Source of the DNA: Phyllobacterium zundukense
GTDB taxonomy: Bacteria > Pseudomonadota > Alphaproteobacteria > Rhizobiales > Rhizobiaceae
NCBI RefSeq assembly: GCF_002764115.1
Contig: NZ_CP017944.1
Location: forward strand, 222,439 to 286,438
Reading direction: 5' to 3'
DNA: 64,000 nucleotides
Shown here: one piece after another, positions 7,756 through 16,391 of the stretch
Numbering within the stretch: the first letter of the stretch is position 1
Layout: every line of letters begins with the position of its first letter
Position numbers and translations under genes: made by a program
The notes under the pieces: model-generated
The model's database searches: none
The model's input: only the letters and a program-made list of their open reading frames with translations
What the model was told of the DNA's origin: nothing

Positions 7756-8814
7756 ATGACTGAGACTGTAAAACCAACACCCGAAGCGATCCGGCAGGCG
7801 AGGGCGGACAATCCGAAAATGCGCGAGCGCGACCTCGCACAGCAATTTGGAATATCCGAGGCCGATCTGGCAGCCGCCTATTGCGGGATCAACGTCATTC
7901 GCATCAGCCCGCGCATCGAAACGTTCCTGACCGAGATCGAATCGCTTGGCGAAGTTCTGGTGTTGACGCGCAATGAAAGCGCCGTGCACGAGAAGATCGG
8001 CGTCTATGACAAGCCTGTCGTCGGCAAGCATGCCTCGATGCTGCTCGGCGAGCAGATCGATATGCGCATCTTCCCGAATTCCTGGGCTCACGGCTTCGCA
8101 GTCGAAAAACACGATGGCGAGGACGTCCGCCGCAGCCTGCAGTTTTTCGACGCCGCTGGCGAAGCGATCCACAAGATCCACCTGCGCCCGGCATCCGATC
8201 TGGCAGCCTATGAGACGCTCGTCGCTACGCTGCGCCTGGACGACCAGTCCCAGACCCTGGAGCTGACATCGCTCCCGAAGTCCGAGGAAAAAACCCTTGA
8301 GATCGCGGAACTGGATGCTTCCGGCCTGCGCGACCGCTGGAGCCAGATGAAGGACGTGCATGAATTCTTCGGCATCCTGCGTTCGCTCAAGATGACGCGC
8401 CATCAGGCGGTGCAGGTGATCGGCCAGGATTACGCCTGGCAGCTCGATGCCGATGCACTGGCAGCGATGATGCACCATTCTGCACAGGAGCAGATCCCGA
8501 TCATGTGCTTCGTCGGTAACCGCGGCTGCATACAGATTCATTCGGGACCCATTCAGTCGGTCAAAGCCATGGGCCCGTGGATCAATATCCTGGACGAGAC
8601 TTTTCACCTGCATCTGCGCACCGATCACATTGCCGAGGTCTGGGCCGTGCGCAAGCCGACCAAGGATGGCCACGTCACATCGCTCGAGGCCTATGGCTCC
8701 GAAGGCGAGATGATCATCCAGTTCTTTGGCAAGCGGCATGAGGGAGCGGGCGAGCGCAGCGACTGGCGCCAGCTGATCGAAAGCCTGCCGCGCCTGATGC
8801 GTGTCGCAGCATAG
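7756..8814 (+). CDS. hmuS: Cytoplasmic heme-handling protein HmuS
   Basis: A 352-aa protein of the HemS/ShuS/BhuS family. It receives imported heme in the cytoplasm and passes it on or helps degrade it. The sequence is the typical internal duplication of two ~170-aa halves. The first half starts IRQARADNPKMRERDLAQQFGISEADLAAAYCG, a pattern shared across HmuS proteins. The second half has LRDRWSQMKDVHEFFGILRSLKMTRHQAVQVIG and ends WRQLIESLPR. No signal peptide is present, as expected. It is the second gene of hmuPSTUV. Confidence 0.94.
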   Translation: MTETVKPTPEAIRQARADNPKMRERDLAQQFGISEADLAAAYCGINVIRISPRIETFLTEIESLGEVLVLTRNESAVHEKIGVYDKPVVGKHASMLLGEQIDMRIFPNSWAHGFAVEKHDGEDVRRSLQFFDAAGEAIHKIHLRPASDLAAYETLVATLRLDDQSQTLELTSLPKSEEKTLEIAELDASGLRDRWSQMKDVHEFFGILRSLKMTRHQAVQVIGQDYAWQLDADALAAMMHHSAQEQIPIMCFVGNRGCIQIHSGPIQSVKAMGPWINILDETFHLHLRTDHIAEVWAVRKPTKDGHVTSLEAYGSEGEMIIQFFGKRHEGAGERSDWRQLIESLPRLMRVAA

Positions 8815-8824
8815 GGAATTGACG

Positions 8825-9706
8825 ATGACACTCAGACTCCCGATCATCGCCGGCGTTCTAGGCTTGTTATCCTTGTCCGGCGCCGCCTTTGCCGAAGAAA
8901 TCACCGGCCGCGTTCCCGATGCAAGCCGGGTGGTGTCGATCGGCGATTCCATCACCGAGATTGTCTATGCGCTCGGCGAGGAGGGGCGGCTGGTCGGTCG
9001 CGATTCGACCAGCACCTATCCCGACGCAGCCAACAAGCTGCCGGATGTGGGCTATATGCGCGCGCTGTCACCGGAGGGTGTGCTGTCGATCAACCCGACC
9101 GCAATCATCGCTGTCGAGGGTAGTGGTCCGAAAGAAACCATCGAGGTTCTCAGGAAGGCGAGCGTCCCCTTCGTCTTCGTGCCTGAAAAATACACCGCCG
9201 CCAGTGTGGCAGAGAAAATCCGCATCGTCGGCAAGGCACTTGGTGCCGACGACAAGGCGGAAAAGCTTGCAAAGCAGGTCGAAGCCGATCTTGCCGCCGC
9301 TCAAGCCGAGACGAAGGACGTCAAGGCTCGCAAGCGTGTGCTCTTCATCCTCAGCGCCAAGGACGGCAAGATCATGGGCTCGGGAACCAAGACGGCCGCC
9401 AATGGCATAATCGAACTCGCCGGCGCGGAAAATGCTGTCACGCAGTTTGAGGGCTACAAGCCGCTGACTGACGAGGGCATCATAACGGCAAGGCCGGACG
9501 TCGTTCTCGTCATGGATCGCGGCGGCGATCACTCCGCTGCGAATGCCGAGCTTCTCGTCAACAAGGCCATAGCTGCAACGCCTGCAGGCGAGGCCAAGAA
9601 CATCGTGCGCATGAACGGGCAACTTCTTCTCGGTTTTGGTCCGCGGGCGGCAAAGGCAGCGCATGATCTTGCCAAGGCAATCTACGGCAACGAAGTGAGC
9701 CAATGA
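8825..9706 (+). CDS. hmuT: Periplasmic heme-binding protein HmuT
   Basis: A 293-aa periplasmic heme-binding protein of the BtuF/TroA-like fold. It carries heme from the outer-membrane receptor to HmuUV. A signal peptide covers residues 1-23 (MTLRLPIIAG...GAAFA). The start at 8825 is preferred over 8801 because it directly precedes the signal peptide. RVVSIGDSITEIVYALGEEGRLVGRDSTSTYP is the family's N-terminal lobe, and the tail GFGPRAAKAAHDLAKAIYG matches the heme group's C-terminus. It overlaps hmuU by 4 bp. Confidence 0.94.
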   Translation: MTLRLPIIAGVLGLLSLSGAAFAEEITGRVPDASRVVSIGDSITEIVYALGEEGRLVGRDSTSTYPDAANKLPDVGYMRALSPEGVLSINPTAIIAVEGSGPKETIEVLRKASVPFVFVPEKYTAASVAEKIRIVGKALGADDKAEKLAKQVEADLAAAQAETKDVKARKRVLFILSAKDGKIMGSGTKTAANGIIELAGAENAVTQFEGYKPLTDEGIITARPDVVLVMDRGGDHSAANAELLVNKAIAATPAGEAKNIVRMNGQLLLGFGPRAAKAAHDLAKAIYGNEVSQ

Positions 9707-10824
9707 GCTATTCCGTCTTGATGAAGCCAGCCGCCCTGCGATCAACACAGGGTGGCGGAAAAACGCGTGCGGAAGGCGACCGTTCCTTTCTGGCGAAGTG
9801 CGTGATCCTGGTGCTTTGCATGGTTCTCGTGGCAACGATCATGTTCAGCCTTGCGGCTGGCGCATCTGATGCGTCGATCGTTTCGGTCATCGGCACAATG
9901 TTTTCGAGCGCCGGCAGCACAGGCGATGCTTTGACGCTGCGCGATCGCATCATCATCTACGACATCCGCCTGCCGCGCGTTATTCTCGGCGCGCTGATCG
10001 GCGCTTCGCTCGCCGTTTCCGGCGCGGTCATGCAGGGCCTTTTCCGAAATCCCTTGGCTGATCCCGGCATCGTCGGCGTATCGGCTGGTGCCGGCCTTGG
10101 CGCCGTCAGCATGATCGTCCTCGGCGGTACTTTCCTTGCACCTCTAATCGCCCTGTTCGGTTTCTATGCCTTGCCGCTGGCTGCCTTCTTCGGCGCGCTC
10201 GCCTTCACGCTGATCCTTTATCGTGTTGCCACGCGGCGCGGGCAGACATCCATCGCCACCATGCTGCTTGCCGGCATCGCCCTTGGCGCCATGGCCGGTG
10301 CCTATATGGGCGTCCTCGTCTACATCGCCGATGACCGGCAGTTGCGTGACCTCACCTTCTGGGGGCTGGGCTCGCTAGCCGGCGCCAACTGGGTGAAAAT
10401 TGCTGCCGCCGGTCCGTTCATCATACTGGCATTGCTGATCTCCCCCTTTCTCGCCCGCGGTCTCAACGGCCTTGCCTTGGGGGAGGCGGCAGCGAGCCAT
10501 CTCGGCATTCCAGTCCAGCGCTTCAAACGCATCGCGATTTTGGTTGTCGCGGCGGCAACCGGTGCGTCCGTTGCCGTCAGCGGCGGCATCGGCTTCGTCG
10601 GCGTGGTCGTCCCGCATCTGCTGCGCCTGATGATCGGACCGGATCACCGCTACCTGCTTCCGGCCGCCGCCCTGCTCGGCGCAAGCCTGTTGCTGCTTGC
10701 CGACGCGGTCAGTCGCACCATTGTCGCTCCGTCGGAACTGCCCATCGGCATCGTGACCGCTGCTGTCGGCGCGCCCTTCTTCCTGTGGATATTGCTGCGC
10801 CGCCGCGGCATTCTGGATCTATGA
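9703..10824 (+). CDS. hmuU: Heme ABC transporter permease HmuU
   Basis: A 373-aa FecCD-type permease with about ten membrane segments. It forms the inner-membrane heme channel with HmuV. Family landmarks are DIRLPRVILGALIGASLAVSGAVMQGLFRNPLADPGIVG (residues ~85-123), the cytoplasmic coupling region VVVPHLLRLMIGPDHRYLLPA near 305, and a C-terminus ending PFFLWILLRRRGI. A ~25-residue hydrophilic extension precedes the first membrane segment. It is coupled to hmuT and hmuV by 4-bp ATGA overlaps. Confidence 0.94.
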   Translation: MSYSVLMKPAALRSTQGGGKTRAEGDRSFLAKCVILVLCMVLVATIMFSLAAGASDASIVSVIGTMFSSAGSTGDALTLRDRIIIYDIRLPRVILGALIGASLAVSGAVMQGLFRNPLADPGIVGVSAGAGLGAVSMIVLGGTFLAPLIALFGFYALPLAAFFGALAFTLILYRVATRRGQTSIATMLLAGIALGAMAGAYMGVLVYIADDRQLRDLTFWGLGSLAGANWVKIAAAGPFIILALLISPFLARGLNGLALGEAAASHLGIPVQRFKRIAILVVAAATGASVAVSGGIGFVGVVVPHLLRLMIGPDHRYLLPAAALLGASLLLLADAVSRTIVAPSELPIGIVTAAVGAPFFLWILLRRRGILDL

Positions 10825-11618
10825 CAATGATCGAAGTTTCCGACGTTTCCGTTTTCCTCGGCAAGAAGCAGATCGTTGAAAATGCCAGCTTCAACACGGA
10901 AGCTGGGCAATTCACGGTGATCGTCGGTCCTAACGGCTCAGGCAAGACGACCCTGATGCGAGCCCTGTCCGGCGATTTGCCATTCACAGGGCGCATCGCC
11001 ATCAACGGACATTCAATCGACCAGCTGAAGCTCTGGCAAATGGCGGCGATGCGCGCGATCCTGCCGCAATCCACGTCACTGTCCTTCCCGTTCACGGTAC
11101 GGGAAATCGTCAAGCTCGGACTGACCAGCGGCCGCTCGGGAGCCGCGCGGCGTGAGGCGGAAGACCTGCCGGACGAAGCGCTGGCGCTGGTCGATCTCGC
11201 CGGGTTTGGCGGCCGTTTCTATCAGGAACTCTCCGGGGGCGAACAGCAGCGGGTGCAACTTGCCCGTATCCTCTGTCAGGTCTGGCAGCCCGTCCTTGAC
11301 GGCCAGCCGCGTTTTCTCTTTCTCGACGAACCGGTCTCCAGCCTCGACATCAAGCACCAGCTGATCATCATGCAGATCGCCCGGGCCTTTGCGAAGCGAG
11401 GCGGCGGCGTCATCGCCATCCTGCACGACCTGAACCTCACTGCGATGTATGCCGATCGTGTCGTCGTCATGCATCGCGGGTGTACCGATTCTGTGGGAAC
11501 ACCTGCGGAAGTCTTGACCGATGAGCGCATCCTGCGCGTCTATGAATGCGCGCTTAAGGTCGGTGCCTTACCCGCCGCGCAGGTCCCGTTCATACTGCCG
11601 CAGTCAGCTGCGATATAA
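10821..11618 (+). CDS. hmuV: Heme ABC transporter ATP-binding protein HmuV
   Basis: A 265-aa ATPase that powers heme import through HmuU. Walker A is GPNGSGKTT (~34-42), the signature is LSGGEQQRVQLARIL, and Walker B is FLFLDEPVSSLD. An H-loop follows (ILHDLNLTAMYADR). The start at 10821 overlaps the hmuU stop (ATGA) and is preferred over the upstream 10785 candidate. The stretch AQLLCQVWQP-like insertion between the signature and Walker B (ARILCQVWQPVLDGQPR) is usual for HmuV. It is the last gene of the plus-strand heme operon. Confidence 0.94.
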   Translation: MTMIEVSDVSVFLGKKQIVENASFNTEAGQFTVIVGPNGSGKTTLMRALSGDLPFTGRIAINGHSIDQLKLWQMAAMRAILPQSTSLSFPFTVREIVKLGLTSGRSGAARREAEDLPDEALALVDLAGFGGRFYQELSGGEQQRVQLARILCQVWQPVLDGQPRFLFLDEPVSSLDIKHQLIIMQIARAFAKRGGGVIAILHDLNLTAMYADRVVVMHRGCTDSVGTPAEVLTDERILRVYECALKVGALPAAQVPFILPQSAAI

Positions 11619-11678
11619 ATTGTCAGGAGCGATTTTTCTACCTATTGACACAGCATTGTTATTTGATACTAAATATAG

Positions 11679-11870
11679 ATGTTCCGGTTCTCTCGGTCGC
11701 AAGACTGGGAGCTAAGAGGGAAGTCGGTGAAGTGGGTCATTTCCACCAATCCCGGCGCTGCCCCCGCAACTGTAAACAGCGAGTTGCTGTCGCCTAAGGT
11801 CACTGGAGTGTTGCTTCGGGAAGGCCAGACAGCAGCGCCGACCTGTGAGCCAGGAGACCTGCCGAAACAT
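11679..11870 (+). ncRNA. Cobalamin (B12) riboswitch aptamer
   Basis: The region carries the conserved blocks of the cobalamin riboswitch in order: AGAGGGAAGTCGGTG (~11714-11729), GCTGCCCCCGCAACTGTAA (~11757-11775), GGTCACTGGAG (~11798), and the B12 box AGCCAGGAGACCTGCCG (11848-11864). The closing stem P1 pairs ATGTTCCGG (from ~11679) with CCGAAACAT (to ~11870). It lies ~120 bases before nrdA, in the same direction, with a structured stretch between. In this class adenosylcobalamin usually lowers expression. The gene controlled here is a B12-independent ribonucleotide reductase. Confidence 0.95.
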
Positions 11871-11907
11871 GATGATCGTCCACGGGCGGGGTGTCCCGGT
11901 GTGTCGC

Positions 11908-11987
11908 TTGCAATGGTCGGCGCGCCAAGCTGACCATCCACATTGCAATGCGTGCGCTCGACCTTTGCCCCCAACATTTGGGGTAAA
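11908..11987 (+). promoter_or_regulatory. Riboswitch expression platform with RBS-sequestering hairpin
   Basis: Two hairpins lie between the aptamer and nrdA. The first pairs TTGCAATGGTC (11908-11918) with GACCAT...ATTGCAA (11932-11948, a CCAC bulge). The second pairs TTTGCCCC (11964-11971) with GGGGTAAA (11980-11987) around an 8-nt loop. It buries the only purine-rich ribosome-binding site (GGGGT), just 3 bases before the ATG at 11991. No U-tract follows, so control of translation start is more likely than transcription termination. Confidence 0.65.
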
Positions 11988-11990
11988 CAC

Positions 11991-14870
11991 ATGTCTCTTG
12001 TCCTTGAAACTACTCGTACTGATGGCACTACGCCAGCTCGTGCCGGTGAAGCATTGCAGGCCACCGAGCCCGGTTATCGCGTCATCCGCCGCAACGGCTC
12101 GGTTACACCTTTCGATCCGCTCAAGATCACCGTCGCACTGACCAAGGCGTTTCTCGCCGTCGAAGGCAACGTCGCTGCCGGTTCGCGCCGCGTGCATGAT
12201 GTGGTCGAAGCGCTCACCGCCGACATCGTCACTACGCTGAAGCGGCGCAGTGCGGAAGGCCGCCTGTTTCACATTGAGGGTATTCAGGATCAGGTCGAGC
12301 TCGCATTAATGCGCAGCGAAAACCACAAGGTGGCGCGAGCCTATGTGCTCTACCGCGAAGAGCGGGCGCAGGAACGTGCGAAGGCCGCCACTGGAATCGT
12401 TAGCGATGCTGGTCCGATGTTCACAGTCACACTGCTCGATGGCCGCCGGGAGCCGCTCGACGACGACCGCCTGTCGCGCATTATCGACGAAGCCTGCGAA
12501 GCGCTGGAGGGCGTGCAGGCCGCTCCTGTCCTCACCGAGACCCGCCGCAATCTCTATGATGGCATAACGCTGGAGGAACTCTCCCTCGCGCCAATCCTTG
12601 CGGCGCGTACACTGGTCGAGACCGAACCCAATTATGCTTTCGTCACCGCGCGTCTGCTGCTCGACAAGCTGCGTCGCGAGGCGCTGAGCTTTGTCTTCGG
12701 CCGGCCGGAACAGGCGACCCAGCATGAAATGACCAAGCGCTATGCAGGGTATTTTCCGGCCTATGTGAAGGCCGGCATCGAAGCCGAACTGCTGGATCCC
12801 GAACTCGCGCGCTTCGACCTGACCCGCATTTCCGCGGCCCTCAAGCCGGAGCGTGACCTGCAGTTCCAGTATCTCGGCCTTCAGACCCTCTATGACCGCT
12901 ATCTGCTGCAGACGCGCGGCATACGTTTCGAATTGCCGCAAGCGTTCCTCATGCGCGTCGCCATGGGGCTTAGCCTGCGGGAAATCGACCGCGAAGCCCG
13001 CGCCATCGAGTTCTACGATCTCCTGTCCTCGTTCAACTTCATGGCTTCGACGCCGACCCTGTTCAATGCCGGCACCCAGCGCGCGCAGCTTTCCTCCTGC
13101 TTCCTGACCACTGTCGCCGATGACCTCGACGGAATCTTCAAGGCGGTGAGAGACAATGCACTGCTGGCCAAATATTCCGGCGGCCTCGGCAATGACTGGA
13201 CGCCGGTGCGCGGACTTGGCGCCCATATCAAGGGGACGAACGGCGAAAGCCAGGGCGTGGTGCCGTTCCTGAAAGTCGCCAATGATACAGCGATAGCGGT
13301 CAATCAGGGCGGCAAGCGCAAGGGCGCGGTCTGCGCCTATCTCGAAACCTGGCACATCGATATCGAGGAATTTCTCGACCTGCGCAAGAACACCGGCGAC
13401 GACCGCCGCCGCACCCATGACATGAACACCGCCAACTGGGTGCCGGACCTGTTCATGGCCCGTGTCGAAGCGGACGAAAACTGGACCCTGTTCTCTCCCG
13501 ACGAAACGCCCGAGCTGCATGATTTGTACGGTGCAGCATTCAAGACCAGATACGAATTCTACGAAACGAAAGCCGCACGCGGCGAGATCAAGATCTTCCG
13601 CACTGTACGGGCGCTGGATTTGTGGCGGCGCATCCTCACCATGCTGTTCGAAACAGGCCATCCGTGGGTGACGTTCAAGGATCCGTGCAATATCCGCTCA
13701 CCCCAGGGCCATGCGGGTATCGTGCATTCATCCAATCTTTGCACCGAAATCACCCTCAACACTTCGAAGGACGAGGTCGCAGTGTGCAATCTCGGTTCGG
13801 TCAACCTTGCCAATCATGTGACACCCCTTGGCCTTGATCTGGATCAACTTGCCCGCACCGTCTCGACCGCCATGCGCATGCTCGACAATGTCATCGACAT
13901 CAATTTCTACACCATTCCCGAAGCCCGCCACTCGAACCTGCGCCATCGTCCAGTGGGCCTTGGTCTGATGGGCTTTCAGGATGCACTGCAGGCATTGCGC
14001 ATCCCCTATGCTACCGACGAGGCAGTGGCGTTTGCCGACCTGAGCATGGAGGCAATTTCCTGGCATGCGATTTCAGCATCCGTCGATCTTGCTGCGGAGC
14101 GTGGCCGCTATCCGAGCTTCACCGGCGCGCTCTGGTCAAAGGGCATCCTGCCCATCGACTCCATCGAATTGCTGAACGACGCCCGCAAGGCAAGCGGCGG
14201 CCGGCTCGACATGGACCGTTCGTCGACGCTCGATTGGGAGGCGCTGCGCAAACGCGTAAAGACCACGGGCATGCGCAATTCCAACTGCATGGCCATCGCC
14301 CCCACAGCGACCATCTCCAATATTTGCGGCGTCGCCCAGTCCATCGAGCCTGCCTACCAGAACCTCTTCGTCAAATCCAACATGTCAGGCGATTTCACCG
14401 TCGTGAACAGTGCGCTGGTGCGCGACCTGAAACAACGCGGATTGTGGGACGAGGTAATGATCTCGGATCTCAAATATTTCGACGGCTCGGTTGGCGAGAT
14501 CGACCGTATCCCTGCAGACTTGAAGGCCCTTTATGCCACCGCCTTCGAGATCGACAGTTCCTGGCTGATCGCTGCGGCCTCGCGCCGGCAGAAATGGATC
14601 GACCAGGCCCAGTCGCTCAATCTCTATATTGCCAATCCGAGCGGCAAGAAACTGGACGAGCTTTACCGGCTTGCCTGGAACAGCGGCCTGAAAACCACCT
14701 ATTACCTGCGCTCGCGTTCGGCATCCCATGTGGAGAAATCCACCCTGAAGGGCACGGACGGCAAGCTCAACGCCGTGGCGGCAAAGCCTGCGCCGGAGCC
14801 AATCCTGCTTTCCGAACCCGCCGGCAATGTCTGCTCGATCAATGATCCTGACTGTGAGGCCTGCCAATAG
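11991..14870 (+). CDS. nrdA: Ribonucleoside-diphosphate reductase alpha subunit, class I
   Basis: A 959-aa catalytic subunit that reduces ribonucleotides to deoxyribonucleotides. The ATG at 11991 is used because it follows the leader's ribosome site. Two ATP-cone-like regulatory segments lie at the N-terminus (~25-110 from [18 protein letters not shown], and ~145-230). Active-site cysteines are C370 (LSSCFLTT), C584 (NLCTEI) and C599 (VCNLGSVNL). The radical-transfer pair is in TTYYLRS near 905. The C-terminal thioredoxin-type pair is C955/C958 (DCEACQ). It forms an operon with nrdB. Length and the extra cone are typical of the longer NrdA subtypes and unlike E. coli NrdA (761 aa). Confidence 0.95.
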   Translation: MSLVLETTRTDGTTPARAGEALQATEPGYRVIRRNGSVTPFDPLKITVALTKAFLAVEGNVAAGSRRVHDVVEALTADIVTTLKRRSAEGRLFHIEGIQDQVELALMRSENHKVARAYVLYREERAQERAKAATGIVSDAGPMFTVTLLDGRREPLDDDRLSRIIDEACEALEGVQAAPVLTETRRNLYDGITLEELSLAPILAARTLVETEPNYAFVTARLLLDKLRREALSFVFGRPEQATQHEMTKRYAGYFPAYVKAGIEAELLDPELARFDLTRISAALKPERDLQFQYLGLQTLYDRYLLQTRGIRFELPQAFLMRVAMGLSLREIDREARAIEFYDLLSSFNFMASTPTLFNAGTQRAQLSSCFLTTVADDLDGIFKAVRDNALLAKYSGGLGNDWTPVRGLGAHIKGTNGESQGVVPFLKVANDTAIAVNQGGKRKGAVCAYLETWHIDIEEFLDLRKNTGDDRRRTHDMNTANWVPDLFMARVEADENWTLFSPDETPELHDLYGAAFKTRYEFYETKAARGEIKIFRTVRALDLWRRILTMLFETGHPWVTFKDPCNIRSPQGHAGIVHSSNLCTEITLNTSKDEVAVCNLGSVNLANHVTPLGLDLDQLARTVSTAMRMLDNVIDINFYTIPEARHSNLRHRPVGLGLMGFQDALQALRIPYATDEAVAFADLSMEAISWHAISASVDLAAERGRYPSFTGALWSKGILPIDSIELLNDARKASGGRLDMDRSSTLDWEALRKRVKTTGMRNSNCMAIAPTATISNICGVAQSIEPAYQNLFVKSNMSGDFTVVNSALVRDLKQRGLWDEVMISDLKYFDGSVGEIDRIPADLKALYATAFEIDSSWLIAAASRRQKWIDQAQSLNLYIANPSGKKLDELYRLAWNSGLKTTYYLRSRSASHVEKSTLKGTDGKLNAVAAKPAPEPILLSEPAGNVCSINDPDCEACQ

Positions 14871-14919
14871 GCGCCTTCGCGCCCCCTGCCTCAACCTCAT
14901 GGAAACCTGGGAACTGACG

Positions 14920-16041
14920 ATGCTTGACTGGACCGAAACCACAAACAGCCCGAAACGCGCCATTCATCCGGCGCCTACCGCAACCGCCGATGCCACCGGA
15001 CTCGGCAATATCGATCGCGGCGGTGGCCGCGTGCGTGTCGATGACAAGGCGATGATCAATGCGCGCGCCGATGTGAACCAGCTTCTGCCGCTCAAATATC
15101 ACTGGGCATGGGAGAAATATCTTGCCGGCTGCAACAACCACTGGATGCCGACTGAAGTATCGATGCAGGCGGATATCGCTCTGTGGAAATCCAGGGACGG
15201 GCTGACCGATGACGAGCGGCGCATGATCAAGCGCAATCTCGGCTTCTTCGCCGCTTCCGAGTCCCTCGTCGCCAATAACATCGTTCTGGCGATCTACCGC
15301 CATCTCACCAATCCCGAATGCCGGCAATATCTGTTGCGCCAGGCCTTCGAAGAGGCGGTCCATACCCATACGTTTCAGTATATTGTCGAGAGCCTTGGCC
15401 TTGATGAAGGCGAGCTCTTCAACATGTACCGCGAAGTGCCGTCGATTACCGACAAGGCGGCCTGGGCGCTGAAGCACACGCAAAATCTCGACAATCCCGA
15501 TTTCAAGACAGGCACGCCGGAATCCGATCAGTCCTTCCTGCGCGATCTCGTCGCTTTCTACGTCATCTTCGAGGGCATGTGGTTCTACACAGGCTTCGCC
15601 CAGATCCTGTCGCTCGGGCGGCGCAACAAGATGGTCGGTATCGCCGAGCAGTATCAATACATCCTGCGCGACGAGAGCATCCACATGAATTTCGGCATCG
15701 ATGTGATCAACCAGATCCGGAACGAGAACCCGCATTTGTGGACCAGGGCATTTCAGGACGAGATCCGCGACATGATCAGGGTCGCTGCCGAGCTGGAAGC
15801 ATCCTACGGCCGCGATACGATGCCGCGCGGGTTTCTCGGGCTCAATGCTGCACTGTGCGAAAGCTACATGTATTTCATCGCCAACCGCCGCTGCGCTCAG
15901 TTAGGCCTCGTCCCCGTCTTCGCCGAGACAGACAATCCATTTCCCTGGATGTCGGAAGCCATGGATCTGAAGAAGGAGAAGAACTTCTTCGAAACCCGTG
16001 TCATCGAATACCAGAACGGCGGAGCACTGGCATGGGATTGA
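14920..16041 (+). CDS. nrdB: Ribonucleotide reductase beta subunit, class Ic signature (Phe for radical Tyr)
   Basis: A 373-aa metal-cofactor subunit. Metal ligands read as E114 (ASESLV), E145 and H148 (EEAVHTHTF), E218 (FEGMWFY), and E252 and H255 (RDESIH). Where E. coli NrdB has radical Tyr122 (ETIHSRSY), this protein has F152. Where class Ia/Ib have Asp as first ligand, it has Glu. Both features define class Ic of Chlamydia trachomatis, whose Mn(IV)/Fe(III) centre replaces the tyrosyl radical, and the surrounding sequence also closely resembles the Chlamydia protein as I recall it. The C-terminus [18 protein letters not shown] carries the tyrosine used for radical transfer. ATG 14920 is preferred over 14827 and 14899. 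Metal use is inferred. Confidence 0.93.
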   Translation: MLDWTETTNSPKRAIHPAPTATADATGLGNIDRGGGRVRVDDKAMINARADVNQLLPLKYHWAWEKYLAGCNNHWMPTEVSMQADIALWKSRDGLTDDERRMIKRNLGFFAASESLVANNIVLAIYRHLTNPECRQYLLRQAFEEAVHTHTFQYIVESLGLDEGELFNMYREVPSITDKAAWALKHTQNLDNPDFKTGTPESDQSFLRDLVAFYVIFEGMWFYTGFAQILSLGRRNKMVGIAEQYQYILRDESIHMNFGIDVINQIRNENPHLWTRAFQDEIRDMIRVAAELEASYGRDTMPRGFLGLNAALCESYMYFIANRRCAQLGLVPVFAETDNPFPWMSEAMDLKKEKNFFETRVIEYQNGGALAWD

Positions 16042-16274
16042 AACTCGCGGAACGGGTGGCGGCCAACCCGTCAACCGGTTCGGCCACTGCGCGGCCGGAA
16101 GATATCTTCCTCGCCTGGTTGTTCTGGCTGCCGAAGAATGCGGACCTGCTCGAGGCCGCGAGCCGCGAGATCCAGCGCATCGATTCCCGTGCCATCGATG
16201 CGGAGGGCCCGCAGCAATTAAAGGCGCTGTTCATGGCCTTGATCGAAAATCTGAGAGGGGGCAGGGCGTATTGA
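16032..16274 (+). CDS. 80-aa unknown protein translationally coupled to nrdB
   Basis: An 80-residue ORF ([15 protein letters not shown]...) starts 10 bp inside the 3' end of nrdB, on the same strand, and ends at a hairpin. The overlap and lack of any gap indicate a real third gene of the RNR operon. It is mostly helical in appearance: an amphipathic LAERVAAN, a hydrophobic [17 protein letters not shown] near 33-49, and a final helix [15 protein letters not shown]. There are no cysteines, no signal peptide and no known domain that I recognise. A role in assembly or metal loading, or as a small NrdB partner, can be proposed only from its position. Confidence 0.72.
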   Translation: MGLKLAERVAANPSTGSATARPEDIFLAWLFWLPKNADLLEAASREIQRIDSRAIDAEGPQQLKALFMALIENLRGGRAY

Positions 16275-16282
16275 GCCCTGCC
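16260..16282 (+). terminator. Hairpin at the end of the RNR operon
   Basis: An 8-bp perfect stem, GGCAGGGC / GCCCTGCC, has its loop on the stop codon of the 80-aa ORF. There is no U-tract after it, so it may be a weak terminator or an mRNA 3'-end stabiliser. Confidence 0.45.
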
Positions 16283-16324
16283 ATAACTGCGACATTTCCT
16301 GCCGCCAATAGAATTGATTTGTTG

Positions 16325-16344
16325 ACATAAACATATCTTTATGT
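16325..16344. promoter_or_regulatory. 20-bp palindrome in the metH promoter
   Basis: ACATAAA (16325-16331) and TTTATGT (16338-16344) flank CATATC, giving a 20-bp palindrome with a single mismatched pair, 47 bp before metH. ArsR-family SahR is a known regulator of metH and other SAM-cycle genes in Proteobacteria, and the AT-rich palindrome is of the kind expected for it. I could not verify the consensus. No SAM or B12 riboswitch is seen here. Confidence 0.5.
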
Positions 16345-16391
16345 GACCCTGCCGCCTCATCCAAATCACGGATCATGAGGCCTGTCGAGTT

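Noticed and set aside
7693-8955. 420-aa open frame antisense to hmuS
   Set aside because: It mirrors the strongly conserved hmuS gene; high-GC codon bias leaves long antisense frames. It has no recognisable domain and no ribosome site.
12306-13661. 451-aa open frame antisense to nrdA
   Set aside because: A shadow of nrdA, whose catalytic motifs are all in the plus-strand frame.
16275-16391. SAM or second B12 riboswitch before metH
   Set aside because: Only 117 bp, without the conserved blocks of either class; a palindromic protein site explains the visible structure better.
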